Below the pieces are notes generated by a model. The model was not told the origin of the DNA. It searched no databases and saw only the letters and a list, made by a program, of their open reading frames with translations. A program made the translations under genes and the position numbers. A stretch of 64,000 bases of DNA from Selaginella moellendorffii (Eukaryota > Streptophyta > Lycopodiopsida > Selaginellales > Selaginellaceae): positions 1,266,004 through 1,330,003 of the forward strand of contig NW_003314303.1 of the NCBI RefSeq assembly GCF_000143415.4. The letters are read 5' to 3'. Of the stretch, positions 1 through 9,794 are shown in pieces (the first letter of the stretch is position 1; every line of letters begins with the position of its first letter).

Positions 1-314
1 TCACCAAGCTCTCGTGTCTTCTTCTGGCTCTCATGGTGATGACCAGCTCGTTGGCCGAGGCGTATATGGTGGAAGAATTCGAGAGCTATCTGGATCGAGG
101 CCGAGATCACGACCGCGGTCAAGTTGGTGTTCGCAAGGGAGCCGTGTGTTCTTCGTGCAGCAAGAAGTACTGTGCTAATCCTTTCAACCATTGCCACTGC
201 GAGAATGGTTGTAGCGAGTGCTCCTGCTACATCACCCAGCAAGCTTTAGCGATGAGAATTGAAATGCCTCTCCATAGTTTGATCTTGACCTTCAAAATAA
301 AGAGAACTATCTGA
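1..314 (+). CDS. Small secreted cysteine-rich peptide, copy 1 (5' end outside window, altered C-terminus)
   Basis: The reading frame enters from the left edge; the first base corresponds to position 2250 of the intact copy at 2244-2513, so only about two codons are missing. It is nearly identical to that copy: a hydrophobic signal peptide, an acidic/arginine-rich spacer, then eight cysteines spaced C-x2-C-x4-C-x6-C-x-C-x3-C-x2-C-x-C. Near position 239 one C is missing relative to copy 2 (CAGCAAGC against CAGCCAAGC). This shifts the frame after the last cysteine and replaces the short acidic tail with about 23 unrelated residues, ending at a TGA near 314. All cysteines precede the shift, so a folded peptide could still form. 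I do not recognise the family. Function as a secreted signal or defence peptide is inference from size, signal peptide and cysteine pattern only. Confidence 0.6.
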   Translation, partial: TKLSCLLLALMVMTSSLAEAYMVEEFESYLDRGRDHDRGQVGVRKGAVCSSCSKKYCANPFNHCHCENGCSECSCYITQQALAMRIEMPLHSLILTFKIKRTI

Positions 315-803
315 GCTTAGGTCTTCTTTTCACGCAAATTCTGTTTGTTTGAGAGAGTGTCAAGATGTTTGTCAAAACGAAACGTGAGAAGATCGCAGTG
401 TGGAGAGCTTTGCTGCTCGACACTCTCATCGGCCGGTTCTTGACGAGAGGAACCAGCGATTGCACCACGTCTGTGATAAATGGATAATCAGCCTCAAGTT
501 GGATACACGAACAAACAGAAGTTTTGACATGCAAAATGGATAGAAATGAGAACATTATGACCTCCACCTGTATCAAATATTTCATTGCAAACTGCACAAA
601 AGTTTTGACATGCAAAATGCATACAAACGAGAACATTACGAACCCCACCTGTATCAAATCTTTCATTGCAAACTGCCTCGGATCGATGATCTCTACCATC
701 TTATTCGTGTCAATGCCTGGAAGAAGCGAGTCTTGATTCTACCCAAAGAGACGGAGACTCCTTCACCTGGCAGTCATTTCATGTCACATCGGATTTGGTC
801 TTC
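315..803 (-). pseudogene. Truncated 3' fragment of the receptor-like kinase at 2730-4365
   Basis: This stretch matches about 2640-3260, the last three exons of the intact kinase. Recognisable pieces include [28 protein letters not shown] and NRPMRV. Frames are broken by small deletions (for example, residues LNG after DPR are lost). Everything upstream of the subdomain encoding TTKSDVYS is absent; similarity stops near 803, just before the ATPase gene. An internal ~81-bp direct repeat (521-600 and 601-681, each beginning AGTTTTGACATGCAAAATG) is not present in the intact copy. No kinase could be made from it. With copy 1 of the peptide it defines a duplicated block. Confidence 0.75.
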
Positions 804-860
804 AAGAAAAAGAACAAATGATAAGAGATTCTCTACCACCTTAGTTAGGGTTGAAGCACA

Positions 861-2075
861 ATGGGATCCGTTGCTAAGGAGGAAGTGCAGTCTTCCTACA
901 CCTTCTTCAATCGCAAGGCGGAGCTGGAGAGGCTGCTCAGGATCTTGGATAATGCGCCTCTACAAATCACTGTGCTCCTGGGTCCCAAGGATACGGGAAA
1001 GTCGCTGTTATTGACGCATCTACGCAAGCTATGGAACTCGGATGTGGGCAGGAGCACTTTGGCTCCGATGGTCATCATTGACATGTGCCTCAACGATTGC
1101 TCGTCTCCTGATGCCATGGCCGCTTTTCTGAAGACAGAATTGGGCGGCTGGCAGCGGCGCGTCTGGAGTATACTCTGGCCTCATACAATGGGAACTCGGA
1201 AGCTCGCTCGAAGCATTAAATCGTTCTGGGAAAGTATTGAACACGTTCAAAGTCTTGTGGCAATCCAAGGGATCATAAACAGCTTTCTGACTCAACATGA
1301 GTCTGTCAAGCCGGTTATCGTCATCGACCATGCTCATAAGCTCGCCAAGTGGGAAGGCGTCTACGACAAGGAGCTCGACGACTTGCTCAGTTTCCTGGAG
1401 GCCATAACCAAGCAGACTCAGAGAGCTCATGTGATCATGGCTTCCTCGGACGAGTTCTTCCGGTCGTGGCTGTATAAGAAGTTCGCGGATGGAAGATGCA
1501 GAGCAATAGAACTTGGCCTCTTTAGCGACGAGGAAGCCAAGCAGTTTTTCTCCGAGTACGTGGCACCAACTGTGGGCTTGACGCTCCCGCAAGACTGGGA
1601 GACGAGTGTCTGGCCTTCCATCTTTGAGGCAGCTGGAGGAAGCCCGTATCTATTGAAGACGGTGGCGTGCAACGCTTCTCTTGACGATGGTGAGTGTGCT
1701 ACCAATCTACTGGCACAAGCCCAGGATCTCATAGACATGGAAAAGGTGAACCTGGAGATAGCTTTGGACCTTGGGGAGGAGGAAGGATGGACCCGAGCAG
1801 AGTTGGCTGGGATCGTAAAGGCGATTGTGCAGGGCGGTGGTGCCGTGACATACAAGAAGGTGGTAGCCGAAGTGTTCCGTTGGCAGATCAACCGTGCCAA
1901 CGAAGTTGTAAAACGGCTGGTGCGCAACAAGGTCATCCATGTTCGCGTGCTCACCAGGGCTACCAAGTACAGAGACATGCCTGCGCAGCACACCGAAGCG
2001 GGTGCGTACCTCATGGCCACCAGTCCTGCGGCATATGCAGCCATGAAGTCAGGTTCATACTTGCTGTATTGTTAA
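861..2075 (+). CDS. P-loop ATPase of the archaeal-ATPase (STAND-like) type
   Basis: A single-exon frame of 404 residues. Walker A is GPKDTGKS at residues 41-48, following the hydrophobic strand ITVLL. A Walker B-like strand PVIVIDHAHK lies at 151-160. The N-terminal pattern 'FFNRKAELERL' before Walker A is typical of Pfam ATPase_2/AAA_16-like domains, in which a sensor ATPase is preceded by an F-x-R-x-x-E-L box. The last ~110 residues (from about TRAELAGIVKAI) look like a winged-helix domain, as in archaeal ATPases of this group. The gene has its own ATG just after the duplicated kinase fragment and ends at TAA 2073-2075. There is no transmembrane segment. The client is unknown; a role as a signalling or disaggregation NTPase would be guesswork. 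The final residues could differ if a 3' intron exists. Confidence 0.7.
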   Translation: MGSVAKEEVQSSYTFFNRKAELERLLRILDNAPLQITVLLGPKDTGKSLLLTHLRKLWNSDVGRSTLAPMVIIDMCLNDCSSPDAMAAFLKTELGGWQRRVWSILWPHTMGTRKLARSIKSFWESIEHVQSLVAIQGIINSFLTQHESVKPVIVIDHAHKLAKWEGVYDKELDDLLSFLEAITKQTQRAHVIMASSDEFFRSWLYKKFADGRCRAIELGLFSDEEAKQFFSEYVAPTVGLTLPQDWETSVWPSIFEAAGGSPYLLKTVACNASLDDGECATNLLAQAQDLIDMEKVNLEIALDLGEEEGWTRAELAGIVKAIVQGGGAVTYKKVVAEVFRWQINRANEVVKRLVRNKVIHVRVLTRATKYRDMPAQHTEAGAYLMATSPAAYAAMKSGSYLLYC

Positions 2076-2243
2076 ACTGTTTTTAAACATTTTATTTATC
2101 TTCTAATATAGTTATTTTACTGAGACTGTGCATGCAAAGACTAGCATGTCGTTCACTTGCGTTTCATGCAACTGCAAGTTGGCGAGCATAAAACCCAACG
2201 AGGGACAAGCGATGTGACCAACTGCATTGGAAGATTATAGAGA

Positions 2244-2513
2244 ATGGCGGTCACCAAGCTCTCGTGTCTTCTTCTGGCTCTCATGGTGATGACCAGCTCG
2301 TTGGCCGAGGCGTATATGGTGGAAGAATTCGAGAGCTATCTGGATCGAGGCCGAGATCACGACCGCCGTGAAGTTGGTGTTCGCAAGGGAGCCGTGTGTT
2401 CTTCGTGCAGCAAGAAGTACTGCGCTCATCCTTTCAACTATTGCCGCTGCGAGAATGGTTGCAGCGAGTGCTCCTGCTACATCACCCAGCCAAGCTTTAG
2501 CGATGAGGATTGA
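2244..2513 (+). CDS. Small secreted cysteine-rich peptide, intact copy
   Basis: An 89-residue protein with a clear signal peptide (residues 1-23, MAVTKLSCLL... ending SLAEA), a charged propeptide-like stretch rich in Arg/Asp/Glu, and eight cysteines within 27 residues (CSSCSKKYC then CRCENGCSECSC). The tail is acidic and ends SFSDED. Start chosen at the ATG that opens the signal peptide. It lies tail to tail with the receptor-like kinase (216 bp between stop codons), and both were duplicated together to the left edge of the window. A polyadenylation-like AATAAA occurs at about 2571. I do not recognise a named peptide family. Extracellular signalling, antimicrobial or metal-binding roles are all possible. 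Confidence 0.75.
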   Translation: MAVTKLSCLLLALMVMTSSLAEAYMVEEFESYLDRGRDHDRREVGVRKGAVCSSCSKKYCAHPFNYCRCENGCSECSCYITQPSFSDED

Positions 2514-2729
2514 AATCCCTCTGGAATAGTTTGATAGTGACCGTGCTTTAGCTTCCGAGCAGGCTTCACAATAAAGAGAACTTTCTTTCGCCCATTACAA
2601 TCCTTGAGCACTATAAGCTAGATGGTAACTTACAGTCTGCTCGAGGAGAAAAGCGATCGAGGATGTTCTTTTCACGCAAATTCTGTTGCTTTTGATTGAC
2701 AAAACAATGAAAGAGTGACAAGAGGTTTG

Positions 2730-4365
2730 TCAAAACGAAACGTGAGAAGATCGGCAGTCGCTACTTCCACTCTCGGCAGATGAGGATTTTACAGTGACGA
2801 TGGCGTGGAGAAAGCTGGGGCTGCTCAACACTCTCATCGGCCGGTTGTGCTTGATGAGAGGAACTAGCGATTGCACAACGTCTGTGATAAATGGCCTGTA
2901 ATCGGCCTCGGGTTGGACACACATAGCAGCAATAGCTGCGATCTGGAAGAACAAAAAGGAAGTTTTGACACGTAGCATGGATAAGTTTTCGAGCCCCACC
3001 TGTATCAAATCTTTCATTGCAAACTGTCCGTTCAGCCTCGGATCGATGATCTCTACCATCTTGTTCCTGTCTGTGAGCCGTGGCAATGCCTGGAAGAAGC
3101 AAAAAAATTGGTTTTTCACACGATCAAAGAAGGAAGTCTTGATATCAATTACCCAAGAGACGAGAACTCCTTCGCCTGGCGGTCGTTTCATGTCCACAGG
3201 AACACGACCCGTGAGAAGCTCCAGCAGAACCACTCCAAAGCTATACACATCGGATTTGGTCGTCAAGTGTCCAGTTAACGCATACCTGGAAGAAAAATGT
3301 GATTTTTTCTTGAGAAAAGAACGCAAGGAGATGTTTTTTTACATACTCGGGCGCTACGTAGCCTTGAGTTCCCAGGACCCGCGTTGAGACGTGACCCCCA
3401 GCTTTGTCCGAGCCCAGCTTTGCGAGGCCAAAGTCGGAAACTTTGGCGTTATACTTGTCGTTGAGGAGGATGTTGCTGCTCTTAAAATCCCTGTGAATTA
3501 TGGGAGGGCTCACCATCTCGTGCAAGTACTCGAGGCCTCGAGCAGCGTCAAGAGCTACGCGCATTCGAGTGTCCCAGTCGAGCATCGGTGGCCTACCACT
3601 GGTTCCTGTAGATCAGCAAAGTTGGAGCTCTCGTTGGTTTCTGGTAAGAGGTTTCCATACCATCCGAGTGTAGGTGTTCTTGGACGCTTCCGTTTGGCAT
3701 GAACTCGTAGACAAGCAGCCTGTGTTCTTGATCAGCGCAATATCCGATGAGTTCCAACAAGTGTGGAGAGTGTAGTCTGCTCAGCATGTCAACCTGATCC
3801 AGAAGTTCTGTGAGAAAAAAGAAAGAAAAAAGAGATTTTTGATGGAAGAAGGATTACCTCTACTCGAAACTCTCGGTCACCCTGTTTGCCCCCTCGATCG
3901 AGCTGCTTGATTGCCGCAGTTCTACCGTCGGGAAGAACACCCCGGAAAACACTGCCAAATCCGCCTTGCCCGACTTCGTTGGACGTAGTAAAGTTGTTTG
4001 TAGCGGCCTGCATTTGCTTGTAAGTGAAAACCTGTGCTTCGCTCGTCGATCCATTGTAGCTAGAGCGTCTAGAGAGGGAAATTGACTGGCTGGTCACGCT
4101 CTTTGCCGGCTCGGCCACTGCGAAGCAAGAGATTCAGGAAAAATGAAAGAAGGATAAGGAAGCTCTTCCGGAAGGACAAAAAATCTAGCGGGAGTGACGT
4201 ACCTTCTTGTCGAGGAGCTCGAGCTTTGTGTCGAAGATAGCAGTAGTACGCAAACGCGATGGCTACAAGGACGAGAGCCGCGGAAGCGATGATAATGGCG
4301 ATGATAAGCACAAGGTTGTCCTCCGAGGTGTTATCACCGGCGAGCTCCACCAAGACCCTCCTCAT
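2730..4365 (-). CDS. Membrane-anchored receptor-like Ser/Thr protein kinase, 7 exons
   Basis: Exons 4365-4203, 4117-3858, 3793-3661, 3605-3347, 3285-3153, 3089-3000, 2942-2730; the joined CDS is 1,251 nt (416 aa) with no frame break. After a ~17-residue N-terminus comes one transmembrane helix (about residues 18-42, [20 protein letters not shown]), then a juxtamembrane Ser-rich region and a kinase domain. Key residues are present: glycine loop GQGGFGSV, Lys125 (AAIK), catalytic HRDFKSSN (Asp225), DFG (Asp243), APEY, and the subdomain IX sequence [18 protein letters not shown]. The short ectodomain and the [11 protein letters not shown] signature resemble the small plant RLK/RLCK group that includes Arabidopsis At3g58690 (from memory). 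Likely at the plasma membrane. Introns are 55-85 nt. Its 3' half was copied to 315-803. Confidence 0.88.
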
Positions 4366-6749
4366 TCTAGTTGGAAGCTTAGAGGGCCTTGCCTCCCAGC
4401 AAAGTTCCAGCTTTTCCTTCCCTGTTCTTCCTCTTCTTCCTCCTAGCTATGTCTATGAGCATTGTGAGCTTTAGAGCACCAGCATTGCGTTAGTTCCAAG
4501 CGAGCTCTTCTCCAAAGCTTCCTTTTTCCTGATCTTGAGAGACCCAAAGTGGTTCTTCCTTGCTCGCTCGCTACAGATCCATAGCTCTCTCCTGGAAGAC
4601 TGTCGCGTTGCTAGATCGCCGTGTGATCAGCGATGATGCCCACGAAGCTATATGGAGCAAAGCGCCAAGAGCACTCCTTGGACGCTTTTGTGAGCCGAGG
4701 ACACACACGTGACTCTGGTCAGAAATTACTGCCGCTCTACCGCGTTACCGCGGCAAATGCCCGGCCGGGGCATTTGCAAGAACTTGGACTTCCTCCGCGG
4801 TTTTGTCCTGTGGGCGATTGTTAAATCGCTTGGAGCTAGCCGGGGCGGCGAGTGGATTTACCTGTGCTCACACTGACGCTGGGCGCTCGATGTTTCGCTC
4901 GCGGTGTCGCCGAATGCACCACCACAGCAACACAACAAAAGAGCTTTTGAATCGCGAGAACGGGGTGTGATGTGATTGCCGAGCTGAGCTCTCTAGAATG
5001 TTAAAAGCAAAAAAGAAACGCCCTCTTCTCCTTGTTCGTCTTCTTTCTCTCGTTCTTTGGAGCTCGCACGACGTGAAATGGACTGGATCATTCAATGTGC
5101 ATGGCAGCTGCATTGGAGGGAATTGTAAAACTGTCCACGAGAATTCTTGAGGGTCAGTCGCAGGAGGGATGATTCGTGTAAGAAAAACTTTTCTTTTCTC
5201 TTTCGTCAAAGAGGAAGAGGCCTTAAACAAAGGTTTGGGGGTGAATTGGCCATGGCATTAGTGCCGCACAGAGGCAAATGCATGGATGGGAACTGTTTTC
5301 CAAGCGAGAAAATCACGAATCATGCTGGGAGGTTTGTCCATCCGGTTATAAAGATCGCAACAGCGACACCACCCGCAATTTGACACGGTGAGCATTGCGA
5401 GCCTATCCTACGCATTCTTATTTTTCTTCCATTTTTCTGTCTTTTCTGGAAAATAAATGTATAAATTCGTAAATGCGGGTTGCTGGGCGCAGCACTATGG
5501 GACTGCCATGTCGTCCTTTTTCTTGCAAATTATTGCTTTTATTTTTTTTTTTTCAAATTTCTAAAGAAAAAGATTAGAGACGAGAACTTGCTTGAATCGA
5601 GGGACATGGACGTCCCAGCTAAGATCTTCTGCAACTTCTCTCGATTTTTTTGGTCCTCATCACTCACCGAATTCTCGGATGGATGGAACTCTACGAATTA
5701 CAATGGTCTCCTCTCAATCAATCAATCGAAGTCAAAACGATGAAACTTTCGATCGATCCCTTGCTGGTTTCGCGGCGAGGCAAAATTCCCAAAAAACTAC
5801 CCTTTCACCGCACGACACGGTGCGCATGATTCGATTCGAAAACCTTTAACAAACCAGATCGTGCGCATTGTCATTGTGTTCCAAAGTCTAGACAGTGGAA
5901 GAACAAAGGCCAGGATTCGAACCCGCGAAGAAATCTCCCGCGCTTTTAAGCACCACCGTCGATGCCCCGCGGCGGCAACGGCTGGGATGCGAGGATGTGA
6001 AAGTTTTGCCGGGAAAAAGCCGCTTTATTTTGCCGGGAAGGATATGGCATCGAAGAGAGAAAAGGGTTTTTGGAATCGAAGACGATGGATGGATGGATGG
6101 ACGTATAGGTTGGTGGCAGAAAAGTGTCTACTGATTGTACTGGCAGGCGATTGATCGTCGCAATCGTTTGTTTGCTCGTCCTCTCCTCTCCTTTTCTGGA
6201 TCTTTTCTCCTTCCATTCGGTGTGTTGTGGTGTTGGGCGATGGCGTGAGCGAGTGTGCGTTGCAGTAATCGGTCCCTCCTCTCGACCCACCTTGGTATCT
6301 CGAGCTGGGATGAATCAGAGCTACTTTGGCAGGGACAAGGTCATTAGATAGATCCAAGCTTGGGTTTTATAAAGGGAAATGTGGCATGGAGGATGGATAG
6401 ATAGATCACGGGCGATGGATTTGCTTAGATGCCTGACCAGATCGCTTTGGAGCGTCGCTATCCTGGATTTAAATGGGTGGTGTTTCTCTTTCACTCCTTT
6501 TGGGCCACAGTGATATCCCCTTTAGCACATGAACAGGCCATGAACAGTCAGTCGCTTGTCCCACTGTTCGTGCTCGCCTCTGCCATGGGTCAAGGAACCA
6601 GGAAAATCAGGTTTTGATGCTACTTCATGGCTATGGAGGCTGGGATTAGATCGACTAGTTCCATTCCAGGGTCTTGGCGCGAGTAGCGAGAGAAAAAATC
6701 CACTTTTTCTTCGATCTCCAAGAGGAATGCTGCTACTCTCGAGGAGGGT
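4366..6749. other. Intergenic region, no gene recognised
   Basis: Several short frames occur, but none shows a domain, signal peptide or coding-like composition. The left part should contain the promoter of the minus-strand kinase, the right part that of the glycosyltransferase. Visible low-level structure includes a GC-rich hairpin at 4753-4777, a pyrimidine tract near 5530-5555 and a short ATGG tetranucleotide run near 6084-6102. The stretch around 5905-5925 carries a tRNA B-box-like word but no tRNA. Confidence 0.5.
4753..4777. repeat. Short GC-rich inverted repeat (hairpin)
   Basis: The arms GCAAATGCCC (4753-4762) and GGGCATTTGC (4768-4777) are perfectly complementary, with a five-base GGCCG loop. 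No T-run follows, and no gene ends here, so it is not an obvious terminator. It lies about 390 bp upstream of the kinase start codon. Confidence 0.6.
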
Positions 6750-8360
6750 ATGTACATGTCTATATCGACACCTTCGCGGCGGCAGTATCAGAATGGTTGC
6801 CCCTCCGGCACCAGTGGCAGTGGCAGCAAGCTCAAGAACGTATCGGTCACGGTGAGCTTCGCGCTTGTTCTCGTGGGTTTGTCACTGCTGGTCTACGTGA
6901 GATCGTTCCTGGCACTTCGCGACGCGTCCGGGCCGGTGTCCTCGATCCCCATCGATGCCTTGCCGGTGGTGATCGCTCTCGCGCAGCGCCAGTACTCACA
7001 CTCGCGGACGTTCGAGAATGTGAGCGCCAGCCCCTCGCCCAGGAGAAGAGATGGCGAGCGAGAAGGTCACAATGGCAGCTTCCATGGTGGGCGATCCACA
7101 AGCTCGTGGGAGAATGCCTCTATTCCTCCATTGGGTGGAGGTGGCGGGCGAGAAGATCACAATGGGAGCTTCCATGGTGGGCGATCGCGATCCAGTAGCT
7201 CGTGGGAGACTTCCTCTATTCCTCCATTGCGTCGTGACAATTCGGGCAATTCGAGCGCTCCATCGCCCGTGATCAGCAGTGGCGTCGATCTCCAGGAGCT
7301 CCTCGCGATTCCGAGCGGCGCCCAGCGGCGGGAGTGGGTCAAGCGGCACTGGGCGAGCATCGAGATCTTACACTCGGACGAGAGGTCAGCGCAATTCTCC
7401 CAGAGAATCAAAGCCTTCCTCAAGGTGACGGCGCACGATCATCACCACCACCACCATCGGCACTGCGCGCCACACTTCTTCCTTGTCTGGATCTCCGCGG
7501 TGGAGTCCTACGGCCCGCGCGAGCGCCGCTGCCTGGAGAGCATCTTCAAGCACCACCCGCGATCCTGCGTCGTGATCGTCTCGCGATCGCTCGACACCCC
7601 CCAAGGCGAAGACCTCCTCGCCCCTCTCGCCAAGCTCGGCTACCGCGTCATGGCCGCCGCGCCGGATCTCCCATTCCTCTTCGGCTCCACGCCCACGGCG
7701 GCGCAGTGGCTCAAGAACCTGCGACGCGGCGCGATCGATCCGGGCGAGATCTCCTTGCGGCAAAACCTGGGCAACATCCTCCGGCTCCTCCTCCTCTACC
7801 GCTTCGGCGGGATCTACCTCGATTCCGACGTGCTCGTTCTCGGGAGCCTCGCGAATCTCTCCAATTCCATCGGCGCCCAGACCGAGGATTCGGTCACCGG
7901 GGAGTGGCAGCGGCTAAACAACGCGGTGCTCGCGTTTGAGCGGCGCCACCCCGTCCTCCATAGCTTCATCCACGAGTTTGCGTTGACTTTCAACGGGAGC
8001 AAATGGGGCCACAACGGGCCGTACCTGGCCACGCGGGTTTTGGACAGGGCGCGGAGGACCGGTACGGTTCCGTGCGGTGTCGTTCGTACGAGGGCGCTGT
8101 ACCCGGTGACGTGGAACCACATCCCGCCGTTGTTTCGCGGCGTGGAGGGCGAGCGCGGGCGGGCATGGCGGGAGGAGAAGCTGCGATGGCTGAGAAGCGG
8201 TGAGTCACTAGCGATCCATCTCTGGAACAAGCAAACCAGGGGATTGCGAGTGGAGCGCGGGAGCGTGATGGAGGATTTACTTCGCAGCCAGTGCGTGGTT
8301 TGCGATGATCGCGACGATGGCCATCATGATCTTCCGCAAGGTATAGAGAGAATGCGATAG
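6750..8360 (+). CDS. Type II membrane glycosyltransferase, alpha-1,4-glycosyltransferase (GT32/Gb3-synthase-like) family
   Basis: An intronless frame of 536 residues. A short cytosolic tail is followed by one transmembrane anchor (about residues 31-55, VSVTVSFALVLVGLSLLVYV), the usual type II Golgi topology. A disordered stem contains an imperfect tandem repeat (REGHNGSFHGGRS then REDHNGSFHGGRS) and a six-histidine run. The catalytic domain carries the DXD sugar-nucleotide/metal motif as DSD (residues 358-360, in GGIYLDSDVLVLG), preceded by NLGNILRLLLLYRFGG. The C-terminal half (LNNAVLAFERRHPVL, WGHNGPYLATRVLDRA, LAIHLWNK) matches the plant alpha-1,4-glycosyltransferase conserved region. It likely transfers a hexose in the Golgi; donor and acceptor cannot be read from sequence. 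The convergent neighbour ends 131 bp away. Confidence 0.85.
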   Translation: MYMSISTPSRRQYQNGCPSGTSGSGSKLKNVSVTVSFALVLVGLSLLVYVRSFLALRDASGPVSSIPIDALPVVIALAQRQYSHSRTFENVSASPSPRRRDGEREGHNGSFHGGRSTSSWENASIPPLGGGGGREDHNGSFHGGRSRSSSSWETSSIPPLRRDNSGNSSAPSPVISSGVDLQELLAIPSGAQRREWVKRHWASIEILHSDERSAQFSQRIKAFLKVTAHDHHHHHHRHCAPHFFLVWISAVESYGPRERRCLESIFKHHPRSCVVIVSRSLDTPQGEDLLAPLAKLGYRVMAAAPDLPFLFGSTPTAAQWLKNLRRGAIDPGEISLRQNLGNILRLLLLYRFGGIYLDSDVLVLGSLANLSNSIGAQTEDSVTGEWQRLNNAVLAFERRHPVLHSFIHEFALTFNGSKWGHNGPYLATRVLDRARRTGTVPCGVVRTRALYPVTWNHIPPLFRGVEGERGRAWREEKLRWLRSGESLAIHLWNKQTRGLRVERGSVMEDLLRSQCVVCDDRDDGHHDLPQGIERMR

Positions 8361-8491
8361 ATTTGGAGACTTGGGCTTTTAGATCGAGTGGGAATAAAAC
8401 AGCAATGATCGCCATGCATTCTCTTATTTGATCGTTCGTGTATGTGAATCACACAGGAGATGGAAGATCTAGAGGTACTATGTTCGAGAAG

Positions 8492-9469
8492 TCAAGACTT
8501 TGGCAGTGGCTTCTCGACGATTTCTCGACCGAGTGGCGAGGGACCAGACGCCTTGGCGACCCTGTCATTCACACAATGATGGAACTCCACAGCCGCCATC
8601 GCTGGGCTCTCGTCGCAAGTTTTGCAAGGGAATCGAGCTGGTGGGGGTGTTGTCAGACTCTCCACGAGCCTTTGATGAGGAGCACCCGGAGCTCTAGCAT
8701 CCTCCAAGTCGAGCTTGAGAAGATTGAGGTCGTCGCGTAGAACGCTGGAGGGGGAGATGCTCGCGACCGACGAGGAGCCATGATCGCCTGGATCATCAGC
8801 TTGTGGTGGTGGATCGCTGGAAGAGGAGCGAGCTTGCGAAGGTGGTGGAGGAGCTTGCGCCGGTGAGGACGAGCCTTTATCGCCTCGAGGTTGTGATGGT
8901 AGTGATGGCCATGGATCGCTAGATGGTGTATAGACAAGCTTGCGAGCGACTGAAGATCCGGCCACGGCTTCCGCGGCTGTGCGCTTCCAGATCATGGTAG
9001 TCCGCGAAGTTGTAGAGGTGGACGACGCTCGAAGCCTCGTTTCACGAAGCTCTGCATTGGGCTGATCCGGCTCGTCCGTCAAGGATGCGGAGCGCGCCGA
9101 GGATGATAATCGAGCGCTTCGTCTCTCTCTCTTGGTTCTCTTGCGGCTGGCGTGGAAGTGGCTGCCGCCATCCAGGCTGGGGTGGTGGTGGCTGACGATG
9201 AGGCCAAAGTTTGTGTTCTCGTTGATGTAGAATCGCTGGGGCCTGGGATTGTCCTCCGTGACGTCGTTTGGCGATCGCTGGGAGACGAGATAGATGCAGA
9301 GATCGCTGGCGGTGATCCCGATCAGGCGGCTCATCTGGGATTGGAACTTGGCGAAGGAGAGGAGTGGATGGATCCCAATGTGGCCTTTCAAGTGATCCTT
9401 CTCGCCGTCGCGGAAGAGCACTGGGTATGGCGTCGCAAAGCTGTCCATTGTTCTGTAGAGGAAGGCCAT
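8492..9469 (-). CDS. DUF7138-like plant protein of unknown function
   Basis: An intronless frame of 325 residues. The N-terminal ~60 residues (PVLFRDGEKDH, IGIHPLLSFAKFQSQMS, IGITASDLCIYLV) match my recollection of the plant DUF7138 fold, a small beta-rich domain in which an input phrase is followed by 'S.KIGIS...I.IYLV'. A long Ser/Pro/Arg-rich disordered middle follows. The C-terminus PCKTCDESPAMAAVEFHHCVND contains a Cys/His cluster of the kind that closes these proteins. Start at 9469; the next in-frame ATG (9448, MDSFATPYP) is equally plausible. No membrane segment. Molecular function unknown. The family name is from memory and should be checked by profile search. Confidence 0.65.
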   Translation of the reverse strand: MAFLYRTMDSFATPYPVLFRDGEKDHLKGHIGIHPLLSFAKFQSQMSRLIGITASDLCIYLVSQRSPNDVTEDNPRPQRFYINENTNFGLIVSHHHPSLDGGSHFHASRKRTKRERRSARLSSSARSASLTDEPDQPNAELRETRLRASSTSTTSRTTMIWKRTAAEAVAGSSVARKLVYTPSSDPWPSLPSQPRGDKGSSSPAQAPPPPSQARSSSSDPPPQADDPGDHGSSSVASISPSSVLRDDLNLLKLDLEDARAPGAPHQRLVESLTTPPPARFPCKTCDESPAMAAVEFHHCVNDRVAKASGPSPLGREIVEKPLPKS

Positions 9470-9794
9470 TCACGTACCCCATGCTGGAATCTTTGCATAA
9501 AATATGAAACGATGCGTCATACGATTATGCTCGATGTGCATGATAAGAATAAATATAAAAGTTTAAAACATTTCTTGTTATATTTTGCAATGTCATCGTT
9601 TGTATGGTTTTTAAACAAAAGAAGTAATCAATAAGCCTACTTGACTTCTTATTAAAACCAATATATAACAAGCGAAAGAACTGGTCAACGGCGACCAAGG
9701 ACTGGGAACTATGTTAATACATATATATAACATACAAAGGAAGTGGTCAACATAGTCCAAGGAGTCAAACAAGGACTGAGAACTCCAACTTGCA

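Noticed and set aside
4633-4824. 63-codon plus frame upstream of the kinase
   Set aside because: No domain, signal peptide or conservation cue; it overlaps the hairpin and lies in expected promoter sequence.
5895-5970. tRNA-like B-box (GGATTCGAACCC) suggesting a minus-strand tRNA
   Set aside because: No matching acceptor stem, D-arm or anticodon arm could be folded around it.
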